A DNA stretch of 64,000 nucleotides from an uncultured Mycoplasmatota bacterium (lineage in GTDB: Bacteria > Bacillota_I > Bacilli_A > RF39 > UBA660), in assembly GCA_946402735.1 (NCBI GenBank), contig CAMIXH010000001.1, positions 124,001 through 188,000 of the forward strand. Direction: 5' to 3'. Positions 36,016-44,880 of this stretch are shown here, in pieces. The notes under the pieces are model-generated. The model was not told where the DNA came from, searched no databases, and saw nothing but the letters and a program-made list of their open reading frames with translations. A program made the translations under genes and the position numbers. Each line of letters begins with the position of its first letter. Position 1 is the stretch's first letter.

Positions 36016-37257
36016 ATGAAAAAATATATACTATTATTTTTATTTTGTATAATTGTAATTCCATTTAAGGTTAAAGCAGAATGTATGCCTTTTGATACAA
36101 GTAAAAGTGGATATCAATTTGATACCTCATTTTATAAAATGGAAAGAAGGTCATCAACTATAAACAAAGGGGAAATTGATGAAGGTTATTATTTAAGTGG
36201 AGCTTCTTTTAAGTTTACAAGTATAGATGGAAGTTATACTTTTAATACTAATCAAGAGTATGTTGATAATATGTATGTTTTAAATGCATCAAAAGAAACT
36301 ACAGCACAAGAATTAATTAATTTATTACCTCAACAATTTAAAGATGAATTAAATAATGTACATTCTTTATCAGACATAGATGGTTTAGACTCTGTTGATT
36401 GTGCTAATTGGTGTGATAGTGAAAATAATTGCTATCATACTGCTAAAACTGCAGATTTTACTATACCAATCAAGCTAGTTGAAACAAAAGCACCAGATGG
36501 ATTTAAAAAACAAGATTTTGTTTATATAGTAAAAGTAAAAATATTCTTTAATTACAAGCCAGATGAAACAACAATAGATAATGTTCAAATGATAATAGAA
36601 AATTCTCGTGCATCATTTAGAAAAGCTGTTGCTCGTGATATTTTTTATGATTATGTACCAGATTTTAATTATTGGGGTTACATAACAGAAAATACATCTC
36701 CTCATAATTATTTATTTAACAATAATATAAATTATTATGAAGGTGAAATATATAATGATGCATTACCAGCAGAATTAAAAATAGAAAATTATATTGAAGG
36801 AAAATCTACTTATGATACATCTAGTAATACTAAAGTATCTTATAAAATAGTTGTAAGTAATACTGGTGGTAAAACAGCTTTTAATAATGTTGTAAGAATA
36901 GTAATTCCAGATAAATTACAAGTAGATGAATCATCTATTAGTAATGACGGTGTTTATTTAGCTGAAACAAGAGCAATTATGTGGAATATAGGTGATTTAA
37001 ATCGTAGTTCATATACTGACTTATATTTTGATATTATAGTTCCTAAAGAAGTAAAAGGAGAATATAGACTAGCTTCTAGTGTTGAATCACCAGGTTTAAC
37101 ATTATCTGCAAATAAGACAACACTAAAAGTATCTGATCCTCTTGATAATCCTAATACTGGAGATAGTGATGCAGAGTTCTTAATTATTATGTTATTAGTA
37201 ATTAGTTCTATCAGTTTAGTATTTGTTAATAAAAAATATATTCTATTAAACAATTAA
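36016..37257 (+). CDS. NPNTG-anchored surface protein (SpaA-like and DUF11 domains)
   Basis: A 413-residue exported protein. Signal peptide MKKYILLFLFCIIVIPFKVKA. An N-terminal domain ends in VETKAPDGFKKQDF and recalls SpaA/prealbumin-like pilin domains, which often form Lys-Asn isopeptide bonds. A DUF11-like domain follows (VSYKIVVSNTGGKTAFNN). The end is sorting signal NPNTG, a hydrophobic stretch and a basic tail. It is likely a substrate of the sortase at 16085. The start at 36016 has GGGAGTG upstream. Confidence 0.87.
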   Translation: MKKYILLFLFCIIVIPFKVKAECMPFDTSKSGYQFDTSFYKMERRSSTINKGEIDEGYYLSGASFKFTSIDGSYTFNTNQEYVDNMYVLNASKETTAQELINLLPQQFKDELNNVHSLSDIDGLDSVDCANWCDSENNCYHTAKTADFTIPIKLVETKAPDGFKKQDFVYIVKVKIFFNYKPDETTIDNVQMIIENSRASFRKAVARDIFYDYVPDFNYWGYITENTSPHNYLFNNNINYYEGEIYNDALPAELKIENYIEGKSTYDTSSNTKVSYKIVVSNTGGKTAFNNVVRIVIPDKLQVDESSISNDGVYLAETRAIMWNIGDLNRSSYTDLYFDIIVPKEVKGEYRLASSVESPGLTLSANKTTLKVSDPLDNPNTGDSDAEFLIIMLLVISSISLVFVNKKYILLNN

Positions 37258-37296
37258 AAATGTTATAATTAAATTGTAATAATAGGAGAGGGTATT

Positions 37297-38463
37297 ATGA
37301 ATAAAATACGTTATTTTATATTTGCAATATTATTAAGTGTGTTTTTAATCCCAAATGTATTTGCTAAGGGAATAGTAGAAATAAAATCAATAGAATTAGA
37401 TAGTGTTTCAGATAATACTGTTATTAATTCTGAACCTACATTTGATGGATTACAAATGAATTTTGATGTTTCTTTCAAAGAGAAAGATGATTTTGTAAAA
37501 TATAAAGTTACGGTTCAAAATGATACAGATATAGATTATAAAATATCAGATGAAACTTCATTTAATAAGTCTGAATATATTACATATATATATGATGTAA
37601 AAAGTGAATTAAAAGCAGGATCTCAAACTATAGTATATGTAACAATAACATATACTAAAGAAGTTGATGAATCACTACTTGTAGATAATAAATATACTGA
37701 AACAAATAGAGCAGTAGTACAACTTAATAATGAAGTTGATAATCCTAATACGGGTGAAAAGAACATAATAGTAATAATAGTTGCTGTAATGCTTTTAGCA
37801 ATAACAACTTTGATAGTAATTAATAAAAAGAACTTTAGATATACTGGTTTTGTAATATTAATTGGAATATGTTTAATACCAGTTATTACATATGCAATTG
37901 AATCAATTAAACTAACAATGAATGTTAAAGTTCAAATTCAAAAAGGATATGAAGTTGGATATTATATAGAAAGCCCTGTTTTAATTAGAGATGATGAACT
38001 AGACAGTTATACGACAATAGATAAAACAAAATGTATTGTTGTTTATGCAGGTCAAACTAAATATAATTTGTGTGAATATATAATTAGAAAAGATGATAAG
38101 ATGTATCTAGAAGGTGGAACTGTAAATCTAAAAGAGATAAGTGTTAGAAATAGTTCTAACATTATGACTTATGGACCAACAATACAAATGGATGAAGGTT
38201 TTTGTACATTAAGAGATGACGGATCATATGTATGCCCAGAAGATTCCGTATATGAAGCAAAGATAACAAGATGGGAATATAACACAGGTTTTCTTGTTGA
38301 TGGATATACTTATTTAGATACAGATAAAGATGTAATGAATTTTGAAAATATATTATGGGATGATTGGGAAGATAATAGACATTTAGAAATGCAAGCTCCT
38401 CAAACATTTAAGATGCCAGCTCATAATGTACTATTCGAGGAGTATATAGTTCGTTTGTATTAA
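37297..38463 (+). CDS. Surface protein with internal NPNTG signal and second exported domain
   Basis: A 388-residue protein. Signal peptide MNKIRYFIFAILLSVFLIPNVFA, then a beta-rich domain of about 130 residues, then NPNTG with a hydrophobic helix and KKNFRY, as in a normal sorting signal. Instead of ending there it continues into a second hydrophobic helix (GFVILIGICLIPVITYAI) and about 180 further residues with four cysteines. Predicted topology puts both domains outside. If the sortase cuts at NPNT-G, the N-terminal part goes to the wall and the C-terminal part stays in the membrane. It follows the previous gene by about 40 bases with AGGAGAGGG. Confidence 0.85.
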   Translation: MNKIRYFIFAILLSVFLIPNVFAKGIVEIKSIELDSVSDNTVINSEPTFDGLQMNFDVSFKEKDDFVKYKVTVQNDTDIDYKISDETSFNKSEYITYIYDVKSELKAGSQTIVYVTITYTKEVDESLLVDNKYTETNRAVVQLNNEVDNPNTGEKNIIVIIVAVMLLAITTLIVINKKNFRYTGFVILIGICLIPVITYAIESIKLTMNVKVQIQKGYEVGYYIESPVLIRDDELDSYTTIDKTKCIVVYAGQTKYNLCEYIIRKDDKMYLEGGTVNLKEISVRNSSNIMTYGPTIQMDEGFCTLRDDGSYVCPEDSVYEAKITRWEYNTGFLVDGYTYLDTDKDVMNFENILWDDWEDNRHLEMQAPQTFKMPAHNVLFEEYIVRLY

Positions 38464-38489
38464 AAAGTAGTAAAGTTTACTACTTTTTT
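38463..38489 (+). terminator. Intrinsic terminator
   Basis: AAAAGTAGTA-AAGT-TTACTACTTTTTT after the surface protein genes. Confidence 0.83.
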
Positions 38490-38506
38490 AATTTGTATAT
38501 TGAATA

Positions 38507-38529
38507 CGAACAAATATTTGTGTTATAAT
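38507..38529 (+). promoter_or_regulatory. Possible LexA (SOS) box over polymerase promoter
   Basis: CGAACAAATATTTGTG (38507-38522) resembles the Gram-positive LexA box CGAAC-N4-GTTCG with two changes in the right arm; ACAAATATTTGT is a perfect palindrome. It directly abuts the extended -10 TGT-TATAAT (38521-38529), where a repressor would block RNA polymerase. lexA itself is not in the window. Confidence 0.5.
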
Positions 38530-38547
38530 GTTTTTGGTGATGAAAGG

Positions 38548-40050
38548 ATGAACAGGATTTATATGTGTATTGATTTAAAAAGTTTTTATGCATCTGTTGA
38601 ATGCGTACTTAGACATTTAGATCCTTTAACAACAAATTTAGTTGTAGCTGATCAATCTAGAACAGATAAAACGATTTGTTTAGCAGTAACACCATCACTA
38701 AAAAGCTATGGTCTTAGTGGAAGAAGCAGATTATATGAAGTTATACAAAAAGTTAAAGAAATAAATAATGAAAGACTTAAAAGTGCTAAAGGACATATAT
38801 TTACTGGTTCTTCATGTGACAATGAATTATTAAAAAAAGAAAACAGTTTAAAACTTGATTATATAGTAGCTCCTCCTAGAATGGGATATTATATGAAATA
38901 TAGTACTAAAATATATAATATATATTTAAAATATGTTTCAAAAGATGATATATTTTCATACTCAATTGATGAAATTTTTTGTGATATAACAGAATATTTA
39001 AAATATTATAATAAGACTCCTAAAGAGTTAGCTACGATGATTATTCATGATGTTTATAATACAACAGGTATAACAGCAACTTGTGGTATTGGTACTAATA
39101 TGTATTTAGCTAAGGTTGCTATGGATATAGTGGCTAAGCATAAAGATCCAGATCAAAATGGAGTTAGAATAGCAGAGTTGGATGAGTTATCTTATAGAAA
39201 AATATTATGGGAACATACACCATTAACTGATTTTTGGAGAGTTGGACCTGGTACTGCTAGAAGACTCATTGATAATAAAATGTATACTATGGGTGATGTA
39301 GCTAGATGCTCTTTAGAAAATGAAAAACTATTATATAAATTATTTGGAGTAAATGCAGAGTTATTAATAGATCATGCTTGGGGATATGAACCTTGTACAA
39401 TTAAAAGTGCTAAGTCATATAAACCAATGAGTACCAGTATGTCTTCTGGACAAGTATTACATACACCATATACTTGTGAAAAAGCAAAATTAATAGTTAA
39501 AGAAATGACAGAGTTATTAGTTCTTGATTTAGTTAGTAAAAAATATATGACTAATTTAATAACTTTATCAATAGGATATGATGTATCTAATTTGACTGAT
39601 CCAAATATTAAGAAATATTATCATGGTGAAATAGTGACAGACCATTATGGAAGATTTGTTCCTAAAGGTGCTCACGGAAGTATGAGATTTGAAAAAAGAA
39701 CATCATCTACTAAAATAATTATGTCTAAGATGTTAGAGCTTTTTGATGAAATAATTAATCCAAAATTATTAGTAAGACGTATAAATATATGTTTTGCATC
39801 TTTAATGAGCGAAAAAGAATCTTCAAAAGAAGTAGTACATAAACAATTTGATTTATTTAGTAATACTAGTGAAATAAATAATCTTAAAGTTCTTGAAGAA
39901 AAGAATGTTAAAGAAGAGCATAAACTTCAAGAAGCAATGATAGATATAATAAATAAATATGGTAGAAATTCTATTTTAAAAGCAATGAATCTTGAAGAAG
40001 GAGCAACAACTATAATGAGAAATGGTATGGTAGGAGGTCATAAGGGATGA
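38548..40050 (+). CDS. Y-family (UmuC/UvrX-type) DNA polymerase
   Basis: A 500-residue translesion polymerase. The palm catalytic motifs are YMCIDLKSFYASVEC (Asp9) and YSIDEIFCDI, and CGIGTNMYLAKVAMD lies before the helix-hairpin region. It has the length and C-terminus of UvrX/YqjW-type proteins of Bacillota, without a clear beta-clamp motif that I could fix. It copies damaged DNA with low fidelity. GGTGA precedes the ATG at 38548; the longer track start crosses the promoter. It overlaps the YolD gene by ATGA. The possible SOS box would make the pair damage-inducible. Confidence 0.92.
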   Translation: MNRIYMCIDLKSFYASVECVLRHLDPLTTNLVVADQSRTDKTICLAVTPSLKSYGLSGRSRLYEVIQKVKEINNERLKSAKGHIFTGSSCDNELLKKENSLKLDYIVAPPRMGYYMKYSTKIYNIYLKYVSKDDIFSYSIDEIFCDITEYLKYYNKTPKELATMIIHDVYNTTGITATCGIGTNMYLAKVAMDIVAKHKDPDQNGVRIAELDELSYRKILWEHTPLTDFWRVGPGTARRLIDNKMYTMGDVARCSLENEKLLYKLFGVNAELLIDHAWGYEPCTIKSAKSYKPMSTSMSSGQVLHTPYTCEKAKLIVKEMTELLVLDLVSKKYMTNLITLSIGYDVSNLTDPNIKKYYHGEIVTDHYGRFVPKGAHGSMRFEKRTSSTKIIMSKMLELFDEIINPKLLVRRINICFASLMSEKESSKEVVHKQFDLFSNTSEINNLKVLEEKNVKEEHKLQEAMIDIINKYGRNSILKAMNLEEGATTIMRNGMVGGHKG

Positions 40051-40460
40051 GTAAATATGATGATATTATTAATCTTCCACATCATGTATCAAAGTATTAT
40101 CCAAGAATGTCTTTAGAAGCAAGAAGTGCTCAATTTGCTCCTTATGATGCTTTAGAAGGATATAGTGATGGAGTAAGGGAAACTGAAAGAACAACTGATA
40201 AAAGAATAATTCTTGATGAAGAAAAGAAAGAAATATTAAATAGTAAATTAAATATAATTAAGAATTCTAGTGATATAGAAGTGACTATTACATATTTTGT
40301 TAAAGACTTAAAAAAAGAGGGAGGATGTTATAAAAATAAAACTGGTTATGTTAAAAAGATAGATATATATAACCAAGTAATAATTATGAGTGATAACACT
40401 AAAATATCAATAAATGAAATAATTGATATAAAGTTATGTTATAATAATAATGAGATATAG
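40047..40460 (+). CDS. YolD-like protein
   Basis: A 137-residue YolD-like protein. The N-terminus YDDIINLPHHVS, followed by ARSAQFAPYDALEGYSDGV, is the family signature. YolD proteins are regularly encoded next to UvrX/UmuC-type polymerases in Bacillota and are proposed to play the UmuD-like partner role. It overlaps the polymerase stop (ATGA) and is therefore co-translated with it. Its end overlaps the track version of the next ORF only, not the preferred start. Confidence 0.88.
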   Translation: MSKYDDIINLPHHVSKYYPRMSLEARSAQFAPYDALEGYSDGVRETERTTDKRIILDEEKKEILNSKLNIIKNSSDIEVTITYFVKDLKKEGGCYKNKTGYVKKIDIYNQVIIMSDNTKISINEIIDIKLCYNNNEI

Positions 40461-40476
40461 TAAAAAAGAGGTACAT

Positions 40477-41151
40477 ATGAAATATATAATATTAATACCC
40501 ACTTATAATCCAGATGATAAACTACTTCAAGTTTTAAAGACTATAAATAAAAAATATGAAACTATAGTAGTAAATGATGGTAGTGAAAACAAAGATATGC
40601 TTAAGGATTGTGAAGAATATGCACAAATTATTTCATATGACGAAAATCAGGGAAAAGGATTTGCTCTTAAAACTGGCTTTGCATATATAAAAGCGCATTA
40701 TAAAGATTATGTTGTTGTAACAATGGATGATGATATGCAACATAAATTAGAAGATGCTATTAAACTATGTGATTATGTAAATGAGCATCCAGATGAACTC
40801 GCAATAGGAGGAAGGCATTGGGATAAAACAACACCTCTTACAAGTAGAATAGGAAATGCAATTGCTAGACATATATTTAAAAAACATACTGGTCTAAGCA
40901 TTTATGATACTCAAACTGGACTTAGAGCTTTTTCAAATAAGTTAATGGATTATATGTTGAGTGTTGATGGAAATAGATATGAATATGAGATGAATGTCTT
41001 ATATAATTTAAAAAATAATAATATTAAATTTAAAGAATTACCTATTGAAACTATATATATTGATAATAATGAGACAAGTAGATTTAGAGTATTTAAAGAT
41101 TCACTTAAAATATATAAAGAAATGAGAAAATGGAAAAAGAAAAATAAATAA
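40477..41151 (+). CDS. Family 2 glycosyltransferase (DPM1/DPG synthase-like)
   Basis: A 224-residue GT-A fold enzyme: LIPTYNPDDKL at the start, VVNDGSENKD binding the nucleotide, and VTMDDDMQHKLED as the metal-binding DxD region. TQTGLRAFSN is typical of polyprenyl-phosphate sugar synthases. There is no C-terminal membrane helix. It probably loads a sugar on a lipid carrier. The start at 40477 has AGAGGT upstream; 40450 lies inside yolD. Confidence 0.88.
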   Translation: MKYIILIPTYNPDDKLLQVLKTINKKYETIVVNDGSENKDMLKDCEEYAQIISYDENQGKGFALKTGFAYIKAHYKDYVVVTMDDDMQHKLEDAIKLCDYVNEHPDELAIGGRHWDKTTPLTSRIGNAIARHIFKKHTGLSIYDTQTGLRAFSNKLMDYMLSVDGNRYEYEMNVLYNLKNNNIKFKELPIETIYIDNNETSRFRVFKDSLKIYKEMRKWKKKNK

Positions 41152-41163
41152 AAAGTGAATCAT

Positions 41164-41241
41164 ATGAAAAAAGAAATGGAAAAAGCTGAAAAGAAAAATC
41201 AATTAATGCTTAATAAATTGGGTATTCAATTTAGATGGTAA
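41164..41241 (+). CDS. Possible 25-residue microprotein
   Basis: A short ORF between the glycosyltransferase and TtcA-like genes: 25 codons, mostly Lys, Glu, Met and Asn (MKKEMEKAEKKN), ending FRW. The ribosome site is weak (AAGTGAA). It is plausible as a small helical peptide but could be chance in AT-rich DNA. Confidence 0.3.
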   Translation: MKKEMEKAEKKNQLMLNKLGIQFRW

Positions 41242-41280
41242 AAGCTAAAAGATATGTTATAATATGTTCATTGGTGAATT

Positions 41281-42123
41281 ATGGAAAGATATAAAGAAAT
41301 AGAAAGAACAATTATAAAAAAATATAGAAAAGAAATATGGAGTCGTTTTGCTCGTGCTATTGGAAACTATGAATTAATTAAAGAAAATGACAAGATTATG
41401 GTTTGCATTAGTGGAGGAAAAGACTCTTTTCTGCTAGCTAAATGTATTGAAGAGATTCAAAAACATGGAAAAGTGAAATTTGATGCACATTATGTTGTAA
41501 TGAATCCAGGCTATAATGAAATAAATCTTAAAAAGATTATAGAAAATGCTAAGATATTAAATCTAAATATAGAAGTGTTTGATAGTGACATTTTTGCATC
41601 AGTAGAAAATGTGGATTTTAAGAGCCCTTGTTATATGTGTGCTAGAATGAGAAGAGGATACTTATATAACAAAGCTAAAGAACTTGGATGCAATAAAATA
41701 GCACTAGGTCATCATATGGATGATGTTATTGAAACTACATTATTATCAATGTTCTATGGGGCAGAAGTAAAGACTATGTTGCCAAAATTACATAGTGATA
41801 ATTATCCTGGAATTGAACTAATTAGGCCGATGTATTTAATACGTGAAAGAGACATAATAGCATGGGCTAAATTTAATAAACTTGAATTTATTAATTGCGC
41901 TTGTAAGTTTACTAGGGATAGTGTAATTGATGAAAATTTAAGTAAGAGAAAAGAAATGAAAAGATTAATAAAAGACATGAGTAAGGCAAATGAAAATGTT
42001 GATGTTAATATATTTACTGCTCTTGATAATATTAATTTAAATTGTGTTTTAGGAACAAAAAAAGATGGAATATATAAAAGCTTTCTTGAAGATTATGATA
42101 ATAATAAGGATGGTGAAATATGA
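41281..42123 (+). CDS. TtcA-like tRNA 2-thiocytidine synthetase
   Basis: A 280-residue PP-loop ATPase. The ATP loop is VCISGGKDSFLLAKC, the CxxC pair is PCYMCARMRRGYL, and GHHMDDVIETTLLSMFYG is the C-terminal family block. A later cysteine is in INCACKFTRD. These features fit the TtcA/TtuA group, which activates a tRNA base and inserts sulfur using an iron-sulfur cluster. The exact tRNA position is not certain. GGTGA precedes the ATG. It ends in an ATGA overlap with the next gene. Confidence 0.88.
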   Translation: MERYKEIERTIIKKYRKEIWSRFARAIGNYELIKENDKIMVCISGGKDSFLLAKCIEEIQKHGKVKFDAHYVVMNPGYNEINLKKIIENAKILNLNIEVFDSDIFASVENVDFKSPCYMCARMRRGYLYNKAKELGCNKIALGHHMDDVIETTLLSMFYGAEVKTMLPKLHSDNYPGIELIRPMYLIRERDIIAWAKFNKLEFINCACKFTRDSVIDENLSKRKEMKRLIKDMSKANENVDVNIFTALDNINLNCVLGTKKDGIYKSFLEDYDNNKDGEI

Positions 42124-42569
42124 AATTAGTAGCTTACTTTTCAGCTAGTGGAGTAACTAGAGAATATGCAACTATATTAAGTAAAAAGTTAAATGCAGAG
42201 TTATATGAAATTAGACCTGAAGTTTCATATTCAAAAAAAGATTTAAACTGGTTAAATCCTTTTAGTAGAAGTTCTAAAGAAATGAAGGATGAATTCTCTA
42301 GACCTGATTTTATGGACAAATTACCTAGTATGGAAAAATACGAGAAAATATATATTGGTTTTCCAGTTTGGTGGTATACATGCCCTCATATAGTTAATAC
42401 ATTCTTGGAATATTACAATTTCAATAATAAAAGTGTTGAAGTGTTCTTTACTAGTGGTTCAACAGGAGAAGATAAAATAAGAAAATCATTATCAAACTAT
42501 GGTTTTATTAATAATGTCACTAGAATTGCTAGTATGGATGACTTAAATAGAATAACTGATGAAAACTAA
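42120..42569 (+). CDS. Flavodoxin (paralog of 8263 gene)
   Basis: A 149-residue flavodoxin-fold protein with YFSASGVTREYA and FPVWWYTCPHIV loops. Overlaps TtcA by four bases and YbaK by eleven bases, so three genes are translated as a chain. It is a paralog of the flavodoxin at 8263 by shared phrases in the N-terminal third. It might supply electrons to the TtcA cluster, by position only. Confidence 0.85.
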   Translation: MKLVAYFSASGVTREYATILSKKLNAELYEIRPEVSYSKKDLNWLNPFSRSSKEMKDEFSRPDFMDKLPSMEKYEKIYIGFPVWWYTCPHIVNTFLEYYNFNNKSVEVFFTSGSTGEDKIRKSLSNYGFINNVTRIASMDDLNRITDEN

Positions 42570-43020
42570 TGTTATGAGAATATTGGATCAAAAGAAGATT
42601 CAATATAAAAGTTATGATTATTCTTCTAGTGGAGTTATTAGCGGAATGGAAGTTGCTAATGTTCTAAATCAAAATCCAAATCAAGTGTTTAAAACATTAG
42701 TAACAATTTCAAATAGTAAAAAGTATTATGTATTTGACATTCCTGTTAACAAAGAATTAGATTTAAAAAAAGCAGCTTTAGCTGTTAATGAAAAAAGTAT
42801 TGAAATGGTAAAATTAAAAGATTTATTATCACTAACTGGATATATACATGGTGGTTGTTCGATGATAGGAATGAAAAAACAATTTTGTACTATAATTGAT
42901 GAGAGTGCAAAAAACTATGAAACAATTATATTTAGTGCTGGAAAAATAGGTTATCAAGTAGAAGTAAGTCTTAATGATTTAAAAAAAGTTATTGATTATA
43001 AAATTAATAATATTTGTTAG
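42559..43020 (+). CDS. ybaK: YbaK/EbsC-type Cys-tRNA(Pro) deacylase
   Basis: A 153-residue protein of the YbaK/ProX editing superfamily. Typical segments: VANVLNQNPNQVFKTLV, where the Lys is the family's key residue, YYVFDIPVNKELDLKKAA, and TGYIHGGCSMIGMKKQF. It hydrolyses Cys mischarged onto tRNA(Pro). Cytosolic. It overlaps the flavodoxin gene by eleven bases and is followed by DUF362 after fifteen bases. Confidence 0.92.
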   Translation: MKTNVMRILDQKKIQYKSYDYSSSGVISGMEVANVLNQNPNQVFKTLVTISNSKKYYVFDIPVNKELDLKKAALAVNEKSIEMVKLKDLLSLTGYIHGGCSMIGMKKQFCTIIDESAKNYETIIFSAGKIGYQVEVSLNDLKKVIDYKINNIC

Positions 43021-43035
43021 AAAGGAAAAAAACAA

Positions 43036-43926
43036 ATGGAAAAATCAAAAGTATATTTTGCAAGAGAAATTACACCTGAGAATTTAATTAAAATATATGA
43101 AGCACTTGGTGTAGAATTAACTGGAAACGTTGGAGTAAAGGTATCAACTGGTGAAGCAGGAAGTAGAGGATATTTAAAAGCAGAATTAATTAAACCATTA
43201 GTAGATAAACTAAATGGAACAATTATTGAATGTAATACTGCTTATCCTGGAAAAAGAAATGATGCTACGGAGCATTTGAAAGTAGCAGAAGAACATGGAT
43301 TTACAAAATGTGGTCAAGGTGTTGAAATACTAGATGGATTTGGTGAAAAGAAAATACCTGTTAATAAAGGAAAACATTTAAAATATGATATTATTGGAGA
43401 AGCATTTGATAAATATGATTCAATATTAAATCTTGCTCATGGTAAAGGTCATGCTATGGGAGGATTTGGAGCAAACTTGAAGAATCAATCAATTGGAATA
43501 GCTTCTCGTAATGGTAAAGCTTATATTCATAGTTGTGGTCAAACAGAAGATCCTGATAAGTGTTGGTCATGTAAGTATGAACAAAAAGATTTTATTGAAT
43601 CTATGGCTGAAGCAGCTACTGCAGTTGCAGATTATTTAAAAGAACAAAATAAACCAATTGTTTATATTACAGTTATGAATTTCTTATCAGTAGACTGTGA
43701 TTGTGATGCTCATCAAACAGATCCAGTAATGAGTGATTTGGGAATTGTTGGTTCATTAGATCCAGTAGCAAATGATCAAGCATTTTTAGATATGGTATTT
43801 GCATCTACTGAAGATGGTAGTGATAAGTTAAGAGAAAGAATTGATACAAGAGTTGGAAGACATATTACTGAATATGCAGAAAGTCTGGGACTTGGAACAA
43901 CTGAGTATGAATTAATAGAAATATAA
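43036..43926 (+). CDS. DUF362 domain protein
   Basis: A 296-residue protein of the DUF362 family: VGVKVSTGEAGSRGYLKAELI, LNLAHGKGHAMGGFGANLKNQ and FLSVDCDCDAHQTDP. Family members often carry a ferredoxin domain; here only a short cysteine set (CGQTEDPDKCWSC) is present. Function unproven, probably iron-sulfur or metal binding. AAAGGA precedes the ATG, and a terminator follows. Confidence 0.85.
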   Translation: MEKSKVYFAREITPENLIKIYEALGVELTGNVGVKVSTGEAGSRGYLKAELIKPLVDKLNGTIIECNTAYPGKRNDATEHLKVAEEHGFTKCGQGVEILDGFGEKKIPVNKGKHLKYDIIGEAFDKYDSILNLAHGKGHAMGGFGANLKNQSIGIASRNGKAYIHSCGQTEDPDKCWSCKYEQKDFIESMAEAATAVADYLKEQNKPIVYITVMNFLSVDCDCDAHQTDPVMSDLGIVGSLDPVANDQAFLDMVFASTEDGSDKLRERIDTRVGRHITEYAESLGLGTTEYELIEI

Positions 43927-43948
43927 AAAACTTTTTTAAAGTTTTTTT
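43925..43948 (+). terminator. Intrinsic terminator
   Basis: AAAAAACTTT-TTT-AAAGTTTTTTT after the DUF362 gene; a low-GC but regular hairpin. Confidence 0.65.
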
Positions 43949-43997
43949 CTTTTATTATTATCTTTAATATGGTATCATTAAAAAAGGTGATATATGA

Positions 43998-44879
43998 ATG
44001 AAACATATTTTTATGATTAATAGATTTAGCCTTAGAGAAAGACTAGATTCTTATACTAAAGCAATTGAAAATGCTGCTAAAAAATTAGAATTAGATTATA
44101 AAATTGAAATAAATAGTGAAGAAGAAACTACTGAAGACATTTTAGATAGATATAAAAATAAAAGTGATATTATTTATGCTGTTGGTGGAGATGGAATACT
44201 AAATAGAGTAATTAATAGTATATATGGAACTAAGAATAAAGTTGCTTGTATTCCAGCTGGAACAGGTAATGATTTTAATCGTTCTATAAATGAATCATTT
44301 AAAGAAGGAGATAATGTTGTTGATTTAATTAAATGTAATAATAATTATCTTGTTAATGTTGCATGCTTTGGAGTAGATGCTGATATAGCTAATGATGATT
44401 CAGTAGTTCATAACAAATGGATTCCAAGAAAAATACAATATGATGTAGGAGTAGTAAAACATATCCTTTTATATAAACCATATACATTTACAATGAAATG
44501 GGATAAAGAAGAAAAGACAAGTAAACTATCTTTAGTAACAGTATGTAATGGTAGATATTATGGTGGTGGATTTAATGTTAATCCAGATGGTTTTTATGAT
44601 GATGGTATGTTAGATGCTTATATTATTTATGCTACTAATAGAAGACAATTATTAGATTATTTAATTAAACTATTAAAAGGAAAACATAAAGAATGTAAAC
44701 ATGTAGAACATATTAGAACTAATAAATTTACCATTATTACTGATAATGATATTGATGGTAATTTAGATGGTGAAAGTTTAAAATCTAAGAAATTTGAAAT
44801 GAGTGTTATTCCTAAAGCATTAACATTCTATTACAATAAACAATTAGTTGAGCAAATAAAAATAGAATTAGGAAAATAG
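43998..44879 (+). CDS. Diacylglycerol kinase-family lipid kinase
   Basis: A 293-residue cytosolic lipid kinase of the DgkB/YegS family. Nucleotide motif AVGGDGILNRVINS, then PAGTGNDFNRS, and later GGGFNVNPDGFYDDGMLDAY. It phosphorylates diacylglycerol or a related lipid. Its stop (44877-44879) is one base from the plsC-like ATG, so the two are co-translated and together recycle diacylglycerol into phospholipid synthesis. GGTGATA precedes the ATG. Confidence 0.9.
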   Translation: MKHIFMINRFSLRERLDSYTKAIENAAKKLELDYKIEINSEEETTEDILDRYKNKSDIIYAVGGDGILNRVINSIYGTKNKVACIPAGTGNDFNRSINESFKEGDNVVDLIKCNNNYLVNVACFGVDADIANDDSVVHNKWIPRKIQYDVGVVKHILLYKPYTFTMKWDKEEKTSKLSLVTVCNGRYYGGGFNVNPDGFYDDGMLDAYIIYATNRRQLLDYLIKLLKGKHKECKHVEHIRTNKFTIITDNDIDGNLDGESLKSKKFEMSVIPKALTFYYNKQLVEQIKIELGK

Positions 44880-44880
44880 T

